Shown here in pieces: positions 52,782 to 61,739 of a stretch of 64,000 bases of DNA; position 1 is the first letter of the stretch, and the number at the start of each line of letters is the position of its first letter. The translations under genes and the position numbers were made by a program. Origin of the DNA: Paenibacillus sp. JJ-223. GTDB lineage: Bacteria; Bacillota; Bacilli; Paenibacillales; Paenibacillaceae. The stretch lies in assembly GCF_927798175.1 (NCBI RefSeq), contig NZ_CAKMMP010000003.1, forward strand, positions 372,001-436,000, written 5' to 3'. The notes under the pieces are model-generated. The model worked only from the letters and a program-made list of their open reading frames with translations, did not search any database and was not told the origin of the DNA.

Positions 52782-52943
52782 ATGGCAAACATGGATACGA
52801 TCGTCCGGGGCGGCCGGGTAGTGCTGCACGTTCCGGGTGTGCTGGAAGCGGTAATGCTGCATCACAAATTTGCTTTGCCTGCGGGGGAGGCGGTACAAGC
52901 GGCACTCGATGTCTATGCAGGAAAGGAGGGAGCATTATGCTGA
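52782..52943 (+). CDS. 53-residue ORF inside the purine operon
   Basis: A short ORF with a ribosome binding site (GGAGGGCAGG), ATG at 52782 and TGA at 52943. It overlaps the next gene's ATG by 7 nt, so it is in a translationally coupled position. It encodes MANMDTIVRGGRVVLHVPGV, then LEAVMLHHKFALPAGEAVQA and ALDVYAGKEGALC. The first 16 residues resemble the beginning of cyclic amidohydrolases such as allantoinase, but no metal motif follows. It may be a small functional peptide, or what is left of an allantoinase-type gene. Confidence 0.5.
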   Translation: MANMDTIVRGGRVVLHVPGVLEAVMLHHKFALPAGEAVQAALDVYAGKEGALC

Positions 52944-54532
52944 ACCAGATGCCGGTTTCCAGAAATGCCATGGTTACTACGCCGCATTATATCGCCAGTG
53001 CGGTAGGGAGCTCCATCCTGCAGCAGGGCGGAAGCGCGGTCGATGCAGCAATAGCGATCAGCGCAGCCTTGGGCGTTGTCTATCCGCATATGACAGGGTT
53101 GGGCGGAGACGCATTCTTCCTTGTTCACGATGGGCAAAGCGGCAGGATTGCGGCTTACAACGGGAGTGGACGCTCCGCTGCAGGCATAAACGCGGATACT
53201 TTCAAGTCGATGGGGATGAGTGCCATTCCGCAGCGCGGCGTGCTTAGCGCGATCACCGTTCCCGGCATGGTCGATGCCTGGTGGGAAGTGTGGAACCGCT
53301 TCGGCAAGCTGGAGTGGGCGGTATTGCTGGAGCCCGCGGCGCGTTATGCCGAGCAGGGGTGCCCGGTCTCCCGCAATCTGCGCCTGTGGATGGAAAGAGA
53401 TGAAGAATTGATTACGGGATATGCGCCGCTTAGGCGCATTTACGCCCCGGAAGGCACTCTTTTGCGGGAAGGAGACCTGCTGCTGCAGCCTGAACTTGCG
53501 GCCTCCATTCGTTTGCTCCAAAGCGGGGGACGCAAAGCTTTTTATACAGGGGAACTTGCCGAACGCATCGCTGCAGCCATGCTTGAAGACGGTGGCATGC
53601 TGACCGCGAAGGATTTTGCCGATCACCGGGGCGCATGGGTAGAGCCGGTCAGCACGGATTATCGGGGCTATCAAGTGCATCAAATGCCGCCGAACTCGCA
53701 AGGGTTCTCGATGCTCATGATGCTGAACATGCTGGAAAACATCAATCTTTCGGCGGTGGCGCGCACGTCGCCCGAGTTCTACCATCTGATGGCCGAAGTG
53801 GTGAAGAAGGCTTTCCGCGATCGTGATCGGTATTTGACGGACCCGGATTTCAGGAAGATCCCGCTTGAGCACCTGTTGTCCAAAGCTTACGGCAACGAGC
53901 TCTGGAACGAAATTCATGCGGCACCGCCTTCCGCGCAGCCTTTCATCTCCCAAACGATGGGGCAGGATACCGCGTACGCGGCCGTGGTTGACGGCGATGG
54001 TCATGCCGTTTCGTTCATTCAAAGCCTGTATTTCGATTTTGGCTCGGCCTACGTGCCTGGAGGCACGGGGATCATCATGCAAAACAGAGGTTCTTTTTTT
54101 TCGCTCGATCCGAAGGATGCCAACGTGCTGGAGCCGGGCAAACGTTCCTTCCATACGTTGATGCCTGGCATGGTCACCCGGAACGGAAAGCCTTGCCTGC
54201 TTGTAGGCACTCAGGGTGGCGAAGGTCAGCCGCAAACGCAGCTGTCCGTGCTGACCGGCGTGTTGGATTACGGGCTAACGGTTCAGGAAGCGATCGGGCT
54301 GCCGCGTTGGGTTTACGGCCGCACTTGGGGTGAGGATGGGGACACCATGCGCGTCGAGAACCGATTTCACGACGATGTATGCGACACGCTTGCCCGCTGG
54401 GGACATCAGGTAGAAGCGGTATCGCCGTGGGATGGCATTATGGGCCAATCGCAAGGCATTGCGATTAGCGAGGACGGCATGATCAGCGGCGCGGCCGATC
54501 CCAGGGGAGACGGCATGGCGATCGGATGGTAG
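52937..54532 (+). CDS. Gamma-glutamyltransferase family protein, possibly oxamate amidohydrolase (HpxW-like)
   Basis: An N-terminal-nucleophile hydrolase of 531 residues, cytoplasmic as no signal peptide is seen. The self-cleavage and catalytic Thr is about T345 in GQDTAYAAVVDGDGHAVSFI; typical flanks are GGSAVDAAIAISAALGVVYP, MTGLGGDAFFLV and GGEGQPQTQLSVLTGVLDYG. Residues that bind gamma-glutamyl groups in true GGT are not obvious. In Klebsiella a GGT-family member, HpxW, hydrolyses oxamate from purine-derived oxalurate, and the location here in a purine island makes that an attractive reading. Ribosome binding site GGAAAGGAGGG. The function is inferred from context. Confidence 0.82.
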   Translation: MLNQMPVSRNAMVTTPHYIASAVGSSILQQGGSAVDAAIAISAALGVVYPHMTGLGGDAFFLVHDGQSGRIAAYNGSGRSAAGINADTFKSMGMSAIPQRGVLSAITVPGMVDAWWEVWNRFGKLEWAVLLEPAARYAEQGCPVSRNLRLWMERDEELITGYAPLRRIYAPEGTLLREGDLLLQPELAASIRLLQSGGRKAFYTGELAERIAAAMLEDGGMLTAKDFADHRGAWVEPVSTDYRGYQVHQMPPNSQGFSMLMMLNMLENINLSAVARTSPEFYHLMAEVVKKAFRDRDRYLTDPDFRKIPLEHLLSKAYGNELWNEIHAAPPSAQPFISQTMGQDTAYAAVVDGDGHAVSFIQSLYFDFGSAYVPGGTGIIMQNRGSFFSLDPKDANVLEPGKRSFHTLMPGMVTRNGKPCLLVGTQGGEGQPQTQLSVLTGVLDYGLTVQEAIGLPRWVYGRTWGEDGDTMRVENRFHDDVCDTLARWGHQVEAVSPWDGIMGQSQGIAISEDGMISGAADPRGDGMAIGW

Positions 54533-54630
54533 CCGATAACCCAACCACGCATTAGGGTGATTGCCTGGTCTTTGCTGCAGGATATAGACCAGTTCAAGGG
54601 CACAGATTGAAAACGGATGGGGGAAAAGAC

Positions 54631-55953
54631 ATGGGAACGATCCTGCTGAAAGGTGCTCAGCTCGTTACGATGAATGCGGACGAAGAAGTATTTACGGGCG
54701 ATCTCTTCATCGAAGACAACCGGATCAAGCAAATGAAGGAGAATATCGACGCTCATGCCGATGAGGTCATCGATGCCCGCGGCAAAGTGCTGCTGCCGGG
54801 TTTCGTCCAAACGCACATCCACTTGTGCCAGACCTTGTTTCGCGGCCGCGCGGACGATCTGGAACTGATGGATTGGCTGCGGCAGCGCATTTGGCCGCTG
54901 GAGGCCGCGCATGATGAGGAATCTGTCTATTATTCGGCCATGCTCGGGCTCGGGGAACTCATCTCGAGCGGCACAACGACGATTCTGGACATGGAAACGG
55001 TCCATCATACGGAATCTGCTTTTCAAGCAATGGCACAGAGCGGCATTCGCGTCATTTCCGGCAAAGTCATGATGGATCACGGCGACGAGGTGCCGGAGCC
55101 GCTGCGCGAGAGCACGTCCGCTTCGCTGCAGCAGAGCGTGGACTTGCTGGAGAAATGGAACGGTTTCGGCGGCGGGCGCATCCAGTATGCGTTCTGCCCG
55201 CGTTTCGTCGTCTCTTGTACCGAGGATCTTCTGATCCAAGTCAGGGAGCTGTCCAATCAATATCATGTTCGCGTCCATACCCATGCATCCGAAAACCGGG
55301 GTGAAATCGAACTCGTCGAGCATGAACGCGGCATGCGCAACATCACGTACCTGGATCACATCGGGCTCGCCACGCCAAGGCTGGTTCTGGCTCACTGCGT
55401 GTGGCTGAGCGAAGAGGAGAAGGAGATCATCCGCAAACGCGGCGTCAAAGTAACGCATTGTCCCGGATCCAACCTGAAGTTGTCCTCCGGGATTGCAGAT
55501 ATTCCGGACCTGCTGAACCGACAGATTGCAGTGGGCATCGGCGCCGACGGCGCGCCGTGCAACAACAATCTGGATATGTTTCAGGAGATGCGTTTGACGG
55601 CGCTGATCCAAAAGGTTCCGCACGGGCCGACGATGATGGATGCACGCACGGTGCTGCGAATGGCCACGATGGGAGGAGCCGAGGTGTTGGGTATGTCGAA
55701 GGAGATCGGCAGCCTGGAGGTCGGCAAAAAAGCAGACGTCGTGCTGCTTGATCTGGACGATTTTCACACCTATCCTTCTTACGATACGGATGTGTACTCC
55801 CGCGTCGTGTATTCCGCAACGCGGAGCTGCGTGGATACGGTGATCATCGACGGCCGCATCGTGCTTGGCAACCGCAAAATCCGGACGATCGACCGTGGTA
55901 TGGTGCTGCGGGAATCGGATAAAAGCATCGCGCGGTTGATGAAACGAATCTGA
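54631..55953 (+). CDS. Guanine-deaminase-type amidohydrolase
   Basis: A metal-dependent aromatic deaminase of 440 residues of the ATZ/TRZ group. The ligands are QTHIHLCQT (HxH), HTHASEN, LAHCVWLS, THCPGSNLKLSSGI and GIGADGAPCNNN (catalytic Asp). Members include guanine, 8-oxoguanine and S-adenosylhomocysteine deaminases. With xdh genes downstream, guanine-to-xanthine deamination is the most economical role; the specificity is inferred. The ATG at 54631 has GGGGGAA upstream. Its stop is 39 nt before the XdhC start, so it belongs to the operon. Confidence 0.88.
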   Translation: MGTILLKGAQLVTMNADEEVFTGDLFIEDNRIKQMKENIDAHADEVIDARGKVLLPGFVQTHIHLCQTLFRGRADDLELMDWLRQRIWPLEAAHDEESVYYSAMLGLGELISSGTTTILDMETVHHTESAFQAMAQSGIRVISGKVMMDHGDEVPEPLRESTSASLQQSVDLLEKWNGFGGGRIQYAFCPRFVVSCTEDLLIQVRELSNQYHVRVHTHASENRGEIELVEHERGMRNITYLDHIGLATPRLVLAHCVWLSEEEKEIIRKRGVKVTHCPGSNLKLSSGIADIPDLLNRQIAVGIGADGAPCNNNLDMFQEMRLTALIQKVPHGPTMMDARTVLRMATMGGAEVLGMSKEIGSLEVGKKADVVLLDLDDFHTYPSYDTDVYSRVVYSATRSCVDTVIIDGRIVLGNRKIRTIDRGMVLRESDKSIARLMKRI

Positions 55954-55992
55954 GTGAATCGGCTTTCAGCAGAAGCGAATGGAGGAACAGCC

Positions 55993-57156
55993 ATGGAGAT
56001 GCATGATCTGTGCGCGGCAGCCATCCGCGAAACGAGCTGTGTACTGGCAACGGCGGTGAAGGTGGAAGGCCATGCTTACCGCAAGCAAGGGGTTTCCATG
56101 CTGCTCACCGAACGCGGAGACATGTTCGGGAGCATCAGTCCCGGCTGCCTGGAAAGCGATCTTCAGGCTCGCGTTGGCCACGTCCTTGAGACGGGGAAAC
56201 TGGAATGGGTCGAATACGACATGCGTCCGGAGGAGGATTGGTCCTGGGGAGAGACGATTGGCTGCGGAGGATTCGTGTTGGTCCTTCTTGAGCCTGTGCA
56301 TGAAGAACTGCGTTCGGTGATGCATGAGATGTACGTTTGTCTGGAGGAAGGGATTGCCGTTGAGCTCTTGCGCCGTTTTCATGCGGATTATTCCCGGACG
56401 GAGTATGTTTTGAAGCGAAGGAACGGGATTCTCGACCATATGGAGATTCCTTCGACTAACTTGGCAGCCCTTCACGCTGGAAAAGAGAGCGAAAAGGAAG
56501 AAACGGTTGGCGGGACCGAACGGATGAACCCTGATAAAGCAGAAGAAACCGAAGCATTATCGAACAGTGCTATGGCGGCTGAACAGCGTTGGAACATGCC
56601 GCGCTGCCTGAGCAGCGTCCATTCTCCCAAGCCACGCCTTGTCATTGTGGGTGCCGGCAATGACGCGATACCGGTAGCGGGACTTGCGGGAGCTTCCGGC
56701 TTCCGCGTCGTGGTCGCCGACTGGAGGGAATCGCTCTGCAATGCGAAGCGATTTCCCCAGGCGGAGCGCGTGCTGGGTTTTCCAAACGAGATCATGCGTG
56801 TCCTGCAGATCCGAAGCGGGGATTACGTCATACTGATGAGCCACCAGTTTCCGCGCGAACGCGAGTTTTTGGAGCTGTTGGCAGCTTGCGAGTATCGATA
56901 TCTAGGAATTCTGGGTTCCAAAACAAGAACGGGAAGACTGCTGAAGGGTCTTCCCACGCTTCCCAATTTGCATGCACCGGTGGGGCTGACCATCGGGGCG
57001 GACGGTCCGCAAGAAATTGCCGTTAGCATCGTGGCCGAACTCATCGCCGATAGAAGAGCTGTTTCGGCGAGAAAGCCGCCTGCCGGAGGAGGAGAAGCCT
57101 GTGAAACTGACAGGGATCGTGCTCGCGGCCGGTCGGAGCAGCCGACTGGGGCGTGA
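55993..57156 (+). CDS. pucA: XdhC/PucA-type xanthine dehydrogenase maturation protein
   Basis: A 387-residue XdhC/CoxF-family factor that helps insert sulfurated molybdenum cofactor into xanthine dehydrogenase. The XdhC N-terminal domain has VSMLLTERGDMFGSISPGCL and GETIGCGGFVLVLLEP. A long charged linker (about 155-200) is followed by a Rossmann domain with PRLVIVGAGNDAIPVAGLAG and a conserved C-terminal GILGSKTRTGRLL. The ATG at 55993 has GGAGGA upstream. The tail (PPAGGGEACETDRDRARGR) overlaps the next gene and is probably not constrained. Same position as pucA in the B. subtilis pucABCDE operon. Confidence 0.9.
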   Translation: MEMHDLCAAAIRETSCVLATAVKVEGHAYRKQGVSMLLTERGDMFGSISPGCLESDLQARVGHVLETGKLEWVEYDMRPEEDWSWGETIGCGGFVLVLLEPVHEELRSVMHEMYVCLEEGIAVELLRRFHADYSRTEYVLKRRNGILDHMEIPSTNLAALHAGKESEKEETVGGTERMNPDKAEETEALSNSAMAAEQRWNMPRCLSSVHSPKPRLVIVGAGNDAIPVAGLAGASGFRVVVADWRESLCNAKRFPQAERVLGFPNEIMRVLQIRSGDYVILMSHQFPREREFLELLAACEYRYLGILGSKTRTGRLLKGLPTLPNLHAPVGLTIGADGPQEIAVSIVAELIADRRAVSARKPPAGGGEACETDRDRARGRSEQPTGA

Positions 57157-57775
57157 CAAGTTGGCCGTTACGATGCCTGGGGGCAGAAGTCTCGCGGCTT
57201 GGGCATTGGAGGCCGCTCTAGGCTCTTCCGCCCTGGCGAACGTGGTTTGCGTGGTGAAGCCCGAGGATGATTTACGGTGGGTGCCTTCGGAATGGATGGG
57301 CGAGGCAAAAGCCCGTAATGGCAGCGTTTCTGCCCGTATTCGGCAGACGATGCTGCAGCTCACGGCATGTACCGATGATCGCGAAGGCATGGCCAACTCG
57401 CTGCGTTGCGGCATCCAGGCTGCGATGCAGACCCGCCCGGAAGGTGTCGTGATTTTGCTCGCGGACCAGCCCTTGCTGCAATCCCGGCACATCGACCTTG
57501 TGGCACGTGTTCTGGCGGAAGATCCCTTACTGGATTACTCGGCAGCGATGGACGGCACTCCCGGAGATTTCGGCAAACCGCCGATCGCGTTCCGGTGTCA
57601 CATGATGGAACGGCTGCTGCTGCTTCATGGGGACGAAGGGGCGCGAACGGTATTGCGTGAGCCATGTTATAAGGGCGGTCAGGTGATCCTGCCAGACTTT
57701 TCCTTTTGGGATGCCGATACGGAGCCGCAGCTGGCGCGCATTATCGATTTCGCGGAACGTACGCAAGTGAAGTGA
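57101..57775 (+). CDS. pucB: MobA-like nucleotidyltransferase, PucB type
   Basis: A 224-residue NTP transferase-like protein, probably making the molybdopterin dinucleotide form of the cofactor for xanthine dehydrogenase. The nucleotide-binding LAAGRSSRLGRDKL is at the N-terminus, and LLADQPLL with a later GDFGKPPIAFR carries the metal-binding Asp and base-recognition part. The start is GTG at 57101 with GGAGGAGG upstream; it overlaps the XdhC gene by 56 nt, a sign of coupling. It is the ortholog in position of pucB. Confidence 0.88.
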   Translation: MKLTGIVLAAGRSSRLGRDKLAVTMPGGRSLAAWALEAALGSSALANVVCVVKPEDDLRWVPSEWMGEAKARNGSVSARIRQTMLQLTACTDDREGMANSLRCGIQAAMQTRPEGVVILLADQPLLQSRHIDLVARVLAEDPLLDYSAAMDGTPGDFGKPPIAFRCHMMERLLLLHGDEGARTVLREPCYKGGQVILPDFSFWDADTEPQLARIIDFAERTQVK

Positions 57776-57854
57776 GAGTGTGAATGTGATATGAGCAACG
57801 ATTTGGATCGATCCCCGACGCCAGAACCATGAAAGAAAAAGGAGATGGGGCATA

Positions 57855-58775
57855 ATGGCTGTTCCGGCATACGGATCGGGTGCAAGACCACATGTATGGC
57901 AGCCCGCAGACCTGGATGAGCTGCAAATGGCAAAACAACGCTGTGGCGATAACTTTATATTCGTGGCGGGCGGCACGCTGCTTCGCACGCAGTGGGAAGG
58001 CGGGATCGCCCCTTTCCCCCGGCATCTCATCAGCCTTGAACGAATTGCGGAGGCATCCGGGATTTTCGTAGAAGAGGACCGGCTTGTGCTCGGGGCGCTG
58101 AATACGTTGAATGAATGTGCGGCGAATCCATTGTTGCAGCGGTTCCCGCTGGTGCAGGATGCCGCGAGGGCCATTGCGGCCCCATCGATTCGCAACCTGG
58201 CGACGATTGGCGGCAATGTGGTGTCCGGCGTAGGCGATGCTATTCCGGCCTTATTGGTATATGACGCAGGCTTGCAGTGGATGACGGACGCGGGCATACA
58301 GGTTCAGAGCCTTTCTTCTTGGCTGGCGGAAATGAAGACGGGGAAACACGATCCTCATCGCATGCTGCTGGCCGTTCAGCTCCCTCTGAGTTCGGCAAAC
58401 GGAATCGGGACTGCATGCCAGGAACAGCCGTTGACATTGAAGCAGGTTTCATTCTTCCGGAAGCTGGGCCGACGGGAGACGTTCACTGCTTCGCTGGTCA
58501 CCATTGCTTATCACGGACTCATCGGGTCAGACGGACGCTGGATCGAAGTTCGCATTGCGGCAGGCGGAGGATCCGGTTTGGCGATGCGCCTCAACGAAAC
58601 GGAGGCACTGCTTGGCGGCAAGGTAGCGGACATTCAACAGTCAACAGCGCTGAGCCAGGCTGCAGCTTCCGAATTCTTGACCTATGGAGACGCATTTGCC
58701 ACAGACCTCTACCGCAGCCAGGCGGCGGGCAATCTGCTGGGAGGCGGCTTGTGGGAAGCACTTGGCCGATCATAA
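57855..58775 (+). CDS. pucC: Xanthine dehydrogenase FAD-binding subunit
   Basis: The middle (FAD) subunit of a three-subunit xanthine dehydrogenase, 306 residues. FAD contacts are VAGGTLLRTQW (weak first loop), APSIRNLATIGGNVV (pyrophosphate loop, very typical) and the later DAIPALLVYDAGL. A CO-dehydrogenase-flavoprotein C-terminal domain has FRKLGRRETFTASLVTIA and RIAAGGGSGLAMRL. The ribosome binding site is GGAGATGGGG. It passes electrons from the iron-sulfur subunit to NAD. Position matches pucC. Confidence 0.9.
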   Translation: MAVPAYGSGARPHVWQPADLDELQMAKQRCGDNFIFVAGGTLLRTQWEGGIAPFPRHLISLERIAEASGIFVEEDRLVLGALNTLNECAANPLLQRFPLVQDAARAIAAPSIRNLATIGGNVVSGVGDAIPALLVYDAGLQWMTDAGIQVQSLSSWLAEMKTGKHDPHRMLLAVQLPLSSANGIGTACQEQPLTLKQVSFFRKLGRRETFTASLVTIAYHGLIGSDGRWIEVRIAAGGGSGLAMRLNETEALLGGKVADIQQSTALSQAAASEFLTYGDAFATDLYRSQAAGNLLGGGLWEALGRS

Positions 58776-58806
58776 ACCGAGATCGATATGAAAGGGGAGC
58801 GGGTAC

Positions 58807-61206
58807 ATGCTGATTCATCGGGAAAACAGCGGCAAACGATGGCATCTTCGCCCCGACGGGGCGGGCAAAGTAACGGGGCAGCTTCAATATCTGACCGATA
58901 TGTCGCTGCCGGACATGGTATATGGAAGGGTTTTGCGCAGCCCGCACCCTTATGCTCGGATATTGTCCATTCATACAGAAGAAGCCGAGTCCATGGAAGG
59001 CGTTCTTGCGGTGCTGACGGCCAAGGACGTCCCGGGATTAAATCGCTTCGGAATCGCCACGCCTGACCAACCCGTGTTCTGCGAAGATGTCGTTCGTTAT
59101 GTCGGCGACGCCGTTGCCGCCGTCGCCGCGGATACGCCCGAACGCGCAGCGCTTGCGCTGGAAGCGATCCGGGTGAGCTATGAAGAGCTCGTCCCTCTCG
59201 ATAGCACGGATGCCGCCTTGGCGCCTGAAGCCCCGGAGCTGCATGAGCACGGACCGGGCAATGTGCTCCATCGAACCGAGATCAAACGCGGCAACGTGGA
59301 GGAAGCTTTTGCCGCATGCGAGCATGTGGTGACCGAAACATACTACACGCCAAGGCAAATGCATGCGTACATGGAGACGGAAGGCGGGCTTTTCGTTCCG
59401 GAACGGGATGGAAGGCTTCATGTATACGCGGCAACGCAGCATGGTTATAAAGACCGAATGCAATTGGCCCGCATTATCGGCTGTTCGGAAGAAGATATCC
59501 GGGTCGTATCATCTCCGATCGGCGGATCGTTCGGCGGCAAGGACGAACTCAACGTACAGCCGTACGGCGCATTGTTGGCATTACGTTGCGGACGTCCGGT
59601 CAAAATGCACAACTCCCGTAAGGAATCGGTTCGGGCGGGATTGAAGCGGCATCCGATGAAAATCGAAATGCAAACAGGCATCAGCCCCGAAGGCATGATA
59701 CTGGCCCATAAAGTCCGCATTACCGCGGATACCGGAGCCTATGCCACCTTGGGAGCACCGGTGCTTAATTTTGCCACGGAACATTGCCTCGGTCCTTATG
59801 CGATCCCGAACGTGGACGTGGAGGGGGTCTCGGTATACACCAACAATGGCGTATCGGGCGAGTTCCGCGGATTCGGAGGGAACCAGGCGATCTTTGCGAT
59901 GGAGGGCCAGATGGATCGTCTTGCCGCAATCATGAACATGGATCCGTGGGAATTCCGCAGACGGAACCTGAGGGCCAAAACCGATCCGGGACCGCTCAAC
60001 CAGCGCATTCTCGTCACGGATGGGTTGGCGCAGGTATGGGAAGCCATGGACCGTTCGGAGCTATGGCAAAAGCGCCTGCGTCCTCAAGCGGCTGCAAATC
60101 TGCCGCCATGGATCAAACGGGGCGTTGGCGCGGCCATCGCCATGCACGGCGCAGGGCTGGGCTACGGCATTCCCGATCCCGCAGGGGGCCGCTTGTCGCT
60201 GAACGCGTCGGGACGGATCGAAGCCGCGTTCGGCTACGAAGAATTCGGGCAAGGGCTCGTGGCGACGCTGGAAATTATGCTGTGCGATCTGTTCCAATGC
60301 AGCCGGTCCGACCTCAGCATCGTCATCGGCGATACCGACAAGGTTCCGCACAGCGGTTCGAGCACGGCCTCGCGCTCGACCACGATGGCCTGGATGGCTT
60401 TGCAGCGGCTTCAGGTTCCCTTTCGCGCCAGAGTACTTGAGGCAGCGTCAGGCTTGTCGGGAATCCCGAAGGATGAACTGGCGACCGGGCCAGGAGGCGT
60501 ATGGCGCGCGAAAGATCTGGCCTGCATGGAGGATGGGAGCGAAGCTGAAAAGCCGGAAACAGGGTTGCCGGAGATAACGAGAAATGAAGATAAAGTGCGA
60601 GTTGGCACAAGGTCGGGTGGACCTGCTGCCATCGTGTCATATCAAGCATTGGTTCAGCAGGGCGAACCCGAGGATTGGGTATTCGATACGCGTTTTGAGT
60701 ACCCGACTACCCCGGACAACGTTGTCGGCGGGCACTATCTTTATACGTATGCCGCAGTGGCTGCCGAGGTGGAGGTCAATACGTTAACGGGTGAAGCCAG
60801 GCTGCTGGATACGCGCCATGTGGTTGCCGCAGGGCCTGTCATCAACCCGATGGGTTTCTTGGGACAGATCGAAGGCGGCAGCGTGATGGCGCTTGGCTTT
60901 ACTCTGACGGAAGATGCAGTGATGAAAGATTCCCGCTACGTAACCACGAATCTCGATACGTACCTGATTCCAACCATTCGCGATATCCATGCGTCCTTGG
61001 AAGTGGAAGCGATCGAGGATTTGCCGGAAGGGGACCCGTACGGTCCTCGGGGCATCGGCGAGATCGGATCGGTTGCGTTGGCGCCGGCCATCACGGCAGC
61101 AATCCATCAAGCTACAGGCGAATGGTTGACCCGGCTGCCGGTTTCACGCGAGCAATTGATGAGGCCGCTGGATGTACCGCTTGAGGAAGGAGTGAGTCAT
61201 GGATGA
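58807..61206 (+). CDS. pucD: Xanthine dehydrogenase molybdenum-binding subunit
   Basis: The catalytic subunit, 799 residues, that oxidises hypoxanthine and xanthine at the molybdenum centre. It begins RPDGAGKVTGQLQYLTDM and includes IGGSFGGKDELNVQPYGALL, NNGVSGEFRGFGGNQAIFAM and GYEEFGQGLVATLEIM. The catalytic Glu lies in GPRGIGEIGSVALAPAI. A charged insert at about residues 575-600 (MEDGSEAEKPETG) seems a surface loop. It is joined to the 2Fe-2S subunit by a 4-nt ATGA overlap (61203-61206). Position matches pucD. Confidence 0.93.
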   Translation: MLIHRENSGKRWHLRPDGAGKVTGQLQYLTDMSLPDMVYGRVLRSPHPYARILSIHTEEAESMEGVLAVLTAKDVPGLNRFGIATPDQPVFCEDVVRYVGDAVAAVAADTPERAALALEAIRVSYEELVPLDSTDAALAPEAPELHEHGPGNVLHRTEIKRGNVEEAFAACEHVVTETYYTPRQMHAYMETEGGLFVPERDGRLHVYAATQHGYKDRMQLARIIGCSEEDIRVVSSPIGGSFGGKDELNVQPYGALLALRCGRPVKMHNSRKESVRAGLKRHPMKIEMQTGISPEGMILAHKVRITADTGAYATLGAPVLNFATEHCLGPYAIPNVDVEGVSVYTNNGVSGEFRGFGGNQAIFAMEGQMDRLAAIMNMDPWEFRRRNLRAKTDPGPLNQRILVTDGLAQVWEAMDRSELWQKRLRPQAAANLPPWIKRGVGAAIAMHGAGLGYGIPDPAGGRLSLNASGRIEAAFGYEEFGQGLVATLEIMLCDLFQCSRSDLSIVIGDTDKVPHSGSSTASRSTTMAWMALQRLQVPFRARVLEAASGLSGIPKDELATGPGGVWRAKDLACMEDGSEAEKPETGLPEITRNEDKVRVGTRSGGPAAIVSYQALVQQGEPEDWVFDTRFEYPTTPDNVVGGHYLYTYAAVAAEVEVNTLTGEARLLDTRHVVAAGPVINPMGFLGQIEGGSVMALGFTLTEDAVMKDSRYVTTNLDTYLIPTIRDIHASLEVEAIEDLPEGDPYGPRGIGEIGSVALAPAITAAIHQATGEWLTRLPVSREQLMRPLDVPLEEGVSHG

Positions 61207-61739
61207 AAGAGCCACGAGGAACCGAGTGGAACGCCATCGTAAACGGTGAGACAAAGCAACTGCACGTGGATCCGTCGACTCGCCTTGTAGATGTGCTGCG
61301 AAACGAGCTGAAGCTGACGGGAACCAAAGTATCGTGCGAAATCGGGCGTTGCGGCGCATGCATGGTGCTGGTCGAAGATGTTCCCGTCAATTCGTGCCTC
61401 GTCATGGCCTATCAATGTGCAGACAAGGCCATCACCACTATAGAAGGCCTGCACGGCGAAGGGAAGGAGGATCTTCACCCCATCCAGCGTGCTTTTGTCG
61501 AGGAAGGCGGGTTTCAATGCGGATATTGCACTCCCGGCATGATCATTTCCGCCAAGGCGTTATTGGATGCGAATCCGCAGCCGACTCAAGAACAGATTGA
61601 AACGGCACTGTGCGGCAATCTATGCCGGTGCACCGGATATGGGGGTATATTGAGAGCAGTGAGCAAGGCTCGAGAATTCTACCCTACCGAGTGTTCAACA
61701 TCCGCCGGTTCCCAAGGGAATGCTTCCAAATCAGGATGA
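61203..61739 (+). CDS. pucE: Xanthine dehydrogenase 2Fe-2S subunit
   Basis: The small iron-sulfur subunit of 178 residues. The plant-type ferredoxin cluster is bound by CEIGRCGAC and a further Cys in NSCLVM; the second cluster is bound by QCGYCTPGM and LCGNLCRCTGYGGI. It passes electrons from the molybdenum subunit to the FAD subunit. The start overlaps the stop of the catalytic subunit gene. A C-terminal tail of about 15 residues (TECSTSAGSQGNASKSG) is beyond the family core. This is the last gene of the cluster. Confidence 0.95.
   Translation: MKEPRGTEWNAIVNGETKQLHVDPSTRLVDVLRNELKLTGTKVSCEIGRCGACMVLVEDVPVNSCLVMAYQCADKAITTIEGLHGEGKEDLHPIQRAFVEEGGFQCGYCTPGMIISAKALLDANPQPTQEQIETALCGNLCRCTGYGGILRAVSKAREFYPTECSTSAGSQGNASKSG

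Noticed and set aside
52913..54235. Long open frame of 440 codons on the minus strand
   Set aside because: It lies antisense to the clear GGT-family gene, is rich in H and R as expected of a shadow frame, and has no ribosome binding site or known motif.
54406..55767. Long open frame of 453 codons on the minus strand
   Set aside because: Antisense to the guanine-deaminase-type gene, whose metal motifs are certain. The product is a typical shadow sequence.
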